Shown here piece by piece: positions 60,601 to 64,000 of a DNA stretch of 64,000 nt. The stretch is from assembly GCF_012516375.2 (NCBI RefSeq), contig NZ_CP051204.2, forward strand, positions 620,001 through 684,000, written 5' to 3'. This stretch comes from Chitinophaga oryzae (GTDB lineage Bacteria > Bacteroidota > Bacteroidia > Chitinophagales > Chitinophagaceae). Each line of letters opens with the position of its first letter. Within the stretch, counting starts at the first letter, position 1. The notes beneath the pieces are model-generated. The model did not search any database, was not told where the DNA came from, and worked only from the letters and a program-made list of their open reading frames with translations. The position numbers and the translations under genes are program-made.

Positions 60601-60762
60601 GGCGCCGGCGTAGGACGTACGTACGTTTACGATAGGCGGGTCGATGGCCGGGAAGTCTCGCACTCCAAGGAAGGTAAAGCCCACGAGACCGAATATCACG
60701 ATGATGATATTCATCACAATTGCCAGAACAGGGCGTTTGAGTGATAATGAAGGTAGACTCAT
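57631..60762 (-). CDS. RND efflux permease (HAE-1 type)
   Basis: 1043 residues, a full-length AcrB-like inner-membrane trimeric pump driven by protons. Seen: the N-terminal LKRPVLAIVMNIIIVIFGLVGFTFLGVRDFPAIDPPIVNVRTSY, the conserved Asp pair in ATGLVVDDGIVVTENIYKK (TM4), porter-domain segments, and FSQIGVIMLIGLVTKNGILIVEFAN in the second half. The C-terminus is acidic and short. It sits between the adaptor and TolC genes. The substrate is unknown, but the whole tripartite set indicates export of small hydrophobic compounds. The start codon lies only 5 bp from the edge of an inverted repeat, without a Shine-Dalgarno site. Confidence 0.97.
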   Translation of the reverse strand: MSLPSLSLKRPVLAIVMNIIIVIFGLVGFTFLGVRDFPAIDPPIVNVRTSYAGANSDIIETQITEPLEKSINGVAGIKNISSSSSQGSSNITVEFELGEDLEGATNDVRDKVSQALRSLPPDIDAPPVVSKQDANSDAIISMTVQSNTRNQLEVTEYGTNVLLEKLQTIPGVSAIQIWGEKRYAMRIWMDPAKLSSYSLTPSDIQAALQRENVELPSGKIAGNATDFTVRTFGRLFTEDDFNNLIIKNINGSEIRIRDIGQAVLGPENEETILKESGNPMIALALIPQPGSNYVAIADEFYKRFEQLKKDIPEDFTVNIAMDNTRFIKKSIEEVEETLIIALTLVILIVYLFFRDWLMALRPLVDIPVSLIGAFFIMYVCGFTINILTLLAIVLATGLVVDDGIVVTENIYKKIEAGMPRMRAAREGSEEIFFAVIATSITLAFVFLPIIFLQGFVGQLFREFGIVVAGAVLISAFVSLTLTPVLNVKLGRKTHTHSWFYTKTEPFFRWMEDGYKNSLESFMRFRWVAGLVIAGCLVMIYFLFRTLPAELAPLEDRSQFRLSITTPEGTSFDYMDDYVDQLTKFLADSIPEKKIILSVTSPGFSGAGAVNSAFANVMLTEPTERQRSQKEIVNMVNRNMIRYPQGKVFAIETQTIQVGRRSGLPVSFVLEHINFDSLTRVLPRFMEEVGNSPVFQGTDVDLKFNKPELRIHINRDKATQLGVSVQDISQTLQLALSNLRYGYFIRNGKQYQVMGQVFRADRDDPMDLQNLYVRNSRGEAIQLDNVVSIEEETSPPIIYHFNRYKSATISAGLAPGKTIGDGLKEMYRIYNKLENEKIIDDSYTTALSGSSRDYAESGSNTMFALGLALVLIYLVLAAQFESWIDPLIIMLTVPLAFAGALLSLWVFDQTWNIFSQIGVIMLIGLVTKNGILIVEFANHQRDAGLSKTDAAVHASAMRLRPILMTSLAMALGALPIAMSLGAAATSRIPLGIVIVGGIVFSLVLTLYVIPAMYTFFSRHGNKSEDSDEEERLEGKEEDVAAAHA

Positions 60763-60766
60763 TTTT

Positions 60767-60882
60767 AATTACGAATTACGAATTACGAATTACGAATTGG
60801 GAATTCCGTATTGTGGCAGACCATCAGGAACGTTGTTCCGATGGTATCCAAATTCGCAATTCGTAATTCGTAATTTGTAATT
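60767..60882. repeat. Intergenic inverted repeat, AATTACG words
   Basis: Left arm 60767-60799 (AATTACG x4) and right arm 60849-60882 (inverted units) bracket a smaller GACCATC / GATGGT stem. It fills the gap between the adaptor stop and the RND start within one operon. Confidence 0.9.
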
Positions 60883-60886
60883 CTCA

Positions 60887-61972
60887 TTATTGTATTTTAT
60901 TGAATTTCAACGGCATGCCTGGTTTCAGCTGGAGGATACCGGTGGTTACCACGGTATCTCCCGGTTTCAGTCCGCTGGTGATCTGTACGCTGCTTTCGGT
61001 GCGGATGCCTGTTTCCACGACTACGAATTTGGCTTTGCCGCTATCGGCCACAATTACTTTTTTATCACGGGTACCGGGGATGACTGCCTGGGAAGGTATC
61101 ATGAGGGCTTCCGGCAGGTTGCGCAGGGTGATTTTCACTTTGGCGAAGGAGCCGGGGAACAGGACGCCGTGGTTGTTGGGTATAATGGCCCTGAGTTTGA
61201 CGGTGCGGGTGGTCAGGTCAATTTTCGGGTCGATGGCGTAGATGCTGCCTTTGTACTCGTTGTTGTCGCCGGCCACGAGGAAATTGACCTGGTCACCGTT
61301 TTTGATGACGTTACGGTATTTTTCCGCCACGGCGAAGTCCATTTTAAGCGGATCTATCTGTTGCAGGGTGGTGATAATGGTAGCGGAGGAAACGATAGCG
61401 CCTTCGCTGACATTGCGGAGGCCCAGTTTGCCGCTGAACGGAGCGCGGAGCTCGGTTTTCTGCAGTTGGGTCTGGGTGTATTCGATATCTGCACCGAAGG
61501 CGCTGACCTGGTTGCGGGTCACATCTACGTCCTGGCGGCTGATACCGTTTATTTTGAGCAGGTTTTCCTGGCGTTCGAGGGTGGTTTTAGCCAGTTGCTG
61601 CTGTAATCTGAGTTTTTGCAGTTGAGCGCGGAGGTCTTCGTCGTACAGTTTCACGAGGAGGTCTCCTTTTTTCACGTTGGTGCCTTCTTTAAAATAGAGG
61701 TGTGTGATGCGGCCGTTGATTTCCGGCTTTACTTCCACTTCCTCGTTGCTTTGTAGCGTTCCGCTTGCTTCAATGGCCTGGTCGAGGGTAGAAGTTTTTA
61801 CAATCCAGGCGTCCGTCAGGGGCTGTCTGGCGCTGGCGCCTTTAGCGGCGGCGCCATTGGAGGCGGCGGTGGCTTCCTTTTTACCGGTTATTTTTTTGTA
61901 AGCCAGGAAGAGCACGATACCGACAGCTACCAATATAATAATGGAGCGGACTGTTTTTTTGGTGTTGGGCAT
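60887..61972 (-). CDS. RND efflux periplasmic adaptor (membrane fusion protein)
   Basis: 361 residues. A single N-terminal membrane helix (SIIILVAVGIVLFLAYKKI), Ala-rich linker, lipoyl-like half (GTLQSNEEVEVKPEINGRITHLYFKEGTNVKKGDLLVKLYDEDLRAQL), helical hairpin (LRLQQQLAKTTLERQENLLKINGISRQDVDVTRNQVSAFGADIEYTQ), second half (LRAPFSGKLGLRNVSEGAIVSSATIITTL), beta-barrel and membrane-proximal domains. It links the RND pump to TolC in the periplasm. First gene of the operon, with promoter elements not clearly recognised upstream. Confidence 0.95.
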   Translation of the reverse strand: MPNTKKTVRSIIILVAVGIVLFLAYKKITGKKEATAASNGAAAKGASARQPLTDAWIVKTSTLDQAIEASGTLQSNEEVEVKPEINGRITHLYFKEGTNVKKGDLLVKLYDEDLRAQLQKLRLQQQLAKTTLERQENLLKINGISRQDVDVTRNQVSAFGADIEYTQTQLQKTELRAPFSGKLGLRNVSEGAIVSSATIITTLQQIDPLKMDFAVAEKYRNVIKNGDQVNFLVAGDNNEYKGSIYAIDPKIDLTTRTVKLRAIIPNNHGVLFPGSFAKVKITLRNLPEALMIPSQAVIPGTRDKKVIVADSGKAKFVVVETGIRTESSVQITSGLKPGDTVVTTGILQLKPGMPLKFNKIQ

Positions 61973-62475
61973 GTTAATGAGCCTTTTTGCGATTCGCTTT
62001 TAGTGTTAAATGACCGAAGGAGCCCCCGTGGGCTATTTTATTATTTAGAAATTTGGTTATTGAAGAACCCATGAAATGGTCAAATGTTTAAATAACCGAA
62101 TAACCAGATAGTGGTGGCTTCCCATAAGCCGGACAAATTTAATAAATGGGGATTGTGTATGTATGGTGCAACTGTTAAATAGCGTTAAGGCGTTAGATAA
62201 GTGGTGAAAAAGCGGGTTAAATGGATATTAAAATGGGCTGACTGCGGGGATAATTGAATAATTGGCTATTTTAGGACGGGCCTGCTGCTGTTTTTCCCGG
62301 GAGCGGAAGGGCATACCCGAATGGGTATACGGGAGGGGTGAAAAAGGGGAATATGAGGCTTCCAAAAGGGGGGTATGACAGAAAATCTTTAATTAACAAA
62401 GTACAAAATATGGTTACTGTATTGGGTTTGGCGGGATTGCCCTAAGTGGCAGGGGGTTAAAATTCGGGCTATCTG
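61973..62475. other. Gene-free divergent region between efflux operon and acpP
   Basis: About 500 bp without a gene. TTATTTAGAAATTTG (62041-62055) and CAAATGTTTAAATAA (62081-62095) are imperfect inverted copies of the same type as the other intergenic repeats. ATACCC (62313-62318) and GGGTAT (62323-62328) are a small palindrome that could be an operator. The stretch 62329-62380 is G-rich. No efflux regulator gene is present. Confidence 0.5.
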
Positions 62476-62504
62476 TTGGCAATTCAATAAAAATTATATT
62501 TTTG
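62476..62504 (+). promoter_or_regulatory. Promoter of acpP
   Basis: TTG (62476-62478), 18 bp, then TATTTTTG (62497-62504): close to the TTTG-N19-TAnnTTTG consensus, 33 bp upstream of the acpP ATG. Confidence 0.75.
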
Positions 62505-62537
62505 CAGTCAAGTTTTAAACCAAAAACACTTAAAATT

Positions 62538-62774
62538 ATGTCAGACATTGCATCAAGAGTTAAAAAGATCATCATTGACAAATTGGGCGTTGACGAAGCC
62601 GAGGTAACTCCTGAAGCCTCCTTCACCAACGACTTAGGCGCTGACTCTTTGGATACGGTAGAACTGATTATGGAATTCGAAAAAGAATTCAACATCTCCA
62701 TTCCTGACGAACAAGCTGAAACTATTACTACTGTTGGCCAGGCAGTTGCTTACCTGGAAGAACATGTAAAATAA
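62538..62774 (+). CDS. acpP: Acyl carrier protein
   Basis: 78 residues, very acidic. Carries growing fatty acyl chains on a 4'-phosphopantetheine attached to Ser37 in [19 protein letters not shown]. Starts at [20 protein letters not shown], which follows the promoter; the frame stays open a little further upstream but enters the -7 region. The fabF gene starts 23 bp after the stop, the usual acpP-fabF arrangement. Confidence 0.98.
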   Translation: MSDIASRVKKIIIDKLGVDEAEVTPEASFTNDLGADSLDTVELIMEFEKEFNISIPDEQAETITTVGQAVAYLEEHVK

Positions 62775-62797
62775 TCCTACTAATCAGAATTGTTTTA

Positions 62798-64000
62798 ATG
62801 CAACCAAGACGAGTTGTCGTTACAGGTTTAGGCGCTCTTACACCGCTCGGCAATTCCGTAGCTGAATTTTGGCACGGATTGGCGAACGGTGTATCCGGCG
62901 CGGATTACATCCGTCAATTTGACGCTTCCAAGTTCAAAACCCGTTTTGCTTGTGAACTGAAGAATTTCGACCCTACCAACTACCTGGATAAAAAGGAGGC
63001 CCGTAAGATGGACCCCTTTACACAGACAGCGGTGATATCCGCAGATCAGGCTATACAGGACGCCAATATCAGCAAAGACAAGATCAATCTGGATCGTGCC
63101 GGCGTGATATGGGGTACCGGTGTTGGTGGGATGATCAACTTCAGCCATGAGCTGAAAGAATTTCATACCGGAGACGGGACTCCCCGTTTCAGCCCATTCC
63201 TGATCACCAGGCTTATCCTTGACATTGCTGCTGGTTCTATTTCTATCCGCCACGGCTTCAGGGGGCCTAATTTCTCTGTTGTATCTGCTTGCGCATCCGC
63301 TACCAATGCTATCATTGAAGCTATGTACAGCATCCGTTACGGTAAAACCGACCTCGTGGTTACCGGCGGTTCGGAGAATGTGATCAACGAGCCTTGTGTG
63401 GGCGGTTTCAACGCCATGAAGGCTCTGTCTGAGAGAAACGATGACCCTAAAACGGCTTCCCGGCCTTTCGACCTCGACCGTGACGGTTTTGTGATGGGAG
63501 AAGGTGCAGGCGCGCTGGTACTGGAGTCATTGGACCATGCGTTGGAAAGAGGGGCAAAAATTTATGCAGAGCTGGCCGGCGGAGGCGCTACTGCGGATGC
63601 CCATCATATTACCGCCCCTCATCCGGAAGGACTGGGTGCGATGAACGTGATGCGGCAGGCATTGGCAGATTCCGGTTTACAGGCAACTGATATTGATTAT
63701 ATCAATGTACATGGTACTTCTACCCCACTTGGTGATATCGCGGAAGTAAAGGCTATTCAGAAAGTGTTTGGTGAACATGCTTATGACCTCAACATCAGCT
63801 CCACCAAATCCATGACTGGCCACCTGCTCGGTGCTGCCGGCGCTATTGAATCCATCGCCAGCATCATGTCTATCATCAACGGTATCGTACCTCCTACGAT
63901 TAACCATTTTACCGACGATCCTCAGCTGGACCCGAAATTAAATTTTACCTTTAACACCGCACAACACAGAGAAGTGAGAGCCGCATTATCCAATACCTTC
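62798..64000 (+). CDS. fabF: 3-oxoacyl-ACP synthase II, 5' part
   Basis: 401 codons are visible and the frame is still open at the window end; FabF is about 415 residues, so nearly all of it is present. Elongates acyl-ACP by condensation with malonyl-ACP. Seen: RRVVVTGLGALTPLGNSVAEFW, the nucleophilic Cys in SVVSACASATNAI (about residue 165), His in NVHGTSTPLGDIAE and in SSTKSMTGHLLGAAGAIESI, completing the Cys-His-His triad. Transcribed with acpP. Confidence 0.97.
   Translation, partial: MQPRRVVVTGLGALTPLGNSVAEFWHGLANGVSGADYIRQFDASKFKTRFACELKNFDPTNYLDKKEARKMDPFTQTAVISADQAIQDANISKDKINLDRAGVIWGTGVGGMINFSHELKEFHTGDGTPRFSPFLITRLILDIAAGSISIRHGFRGPNFSVVSACASATNAIIEAMYSIRYGKTDLVVTGGSENVINEPCVGGFNAMKALSERNDDPKTASRPFDLDRDGFVMGEGAGALVLESLDHALERGAKIYAELAGGGATADAHHITAPHPEGLGAMNVMRQALADSGLQATDIDYINVHGTSTPLGDIAEVKAIQKVFGEHAYDLNISSTKSMTGHLLGAAGAIESIASIMSIINGIVPPTINHFTDDPQLDPKLNFTFNTAQHREVRAALSNTF

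Overview
The window is a chromosomal stretch of a Bacteroidota bacterium, most likely Chitinophagaceae and probably Chitinophaga or a close relative. The evidence is a SusC/SusD pair, a FecR anti-sigma factor with a TonB-dependent transducer and an ECF sigma factor, a type-2 (eukaryote-like) IleRS, a bacterial GGGP synthase, a DksA-like protein with a degenerate zinc finger, weak Shine-Dalgarno sites and repeated TAnnTTTG -7 promoter boxes. I see no phage, transposase, CRISPR, rRNA or tRNA. Most of the window is core genome, with accessory nutrient-uptake and efflux islands.

Layout. 1-2131: the 3' part of a GH92 mannosidase and a PepSY-like secreted protein. 2391-6788: ileS and a histone-like/DksA fusion. 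6868-10461: a glycosyltransferase/HAD fusion and an MsbA-like ABC exporter, both on the minus strand. 10658-15357: rbfA, a LolC/E-like permease, an orphan transketolase N-half, a WecA/MraY-type transferase and frr. 15477-19658: a DMT exporter, PPK2, mscL, a DUF3078 protein and scpA. 19662-24212: an AraC regulator followed by pirin, YceI, nitroreductase, OsmC and a second pirin, which look like a stress/detoxification group. 24357-29936: a HAD phosphatase, a coiled-coil protein, a PAS/H-box protein without an ATPase domain, a ferredoxin reductase and dxs. 30161-32039: a LytS/LytTR two-component pair with a phased operator array. 32207-36619: GGGP synthase and B12-dependent ribonucleotide reductase, each broken by one missing base in a G run. 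37174-46624: small secreted or membrane proteins, a SusCD pair, a Prs-like enzyme and a secreted CarboxypepD-like protein. 46782-56033: FecR, TonB transducer, beta-helix lipoprotein, lipoprotein and a short beta-helix paralogue, facing an S41 protease and the ECF sigma factor. 56278-61972: an RND tripartite efflux operon. 62538-64000: acpP and the start of fabF.

The points most worth following are: (i) IleRS2 carries GXHH in place of the HXGH signature, a swap associated with mupirocin hyper-resistance; (ii) about ten intergenic inverted repeats built from a few short words (AATTACG, ATTTTTTGATTTACGG, ATATTTTGATATTTGG, GCGCAAAGG), some wrapped around ordinary terminators and one with perfect 48-bp arms; (iii) three direct repeats at exactly 21-bp spacing upstream of the LytS/LytTR pair; (iv) the FecR/TonB/beta-helix cluster with its sigma factor at the far end; and (v) two homopolymer frameshifts only 1.4 kb apart, which look like sequence errors.
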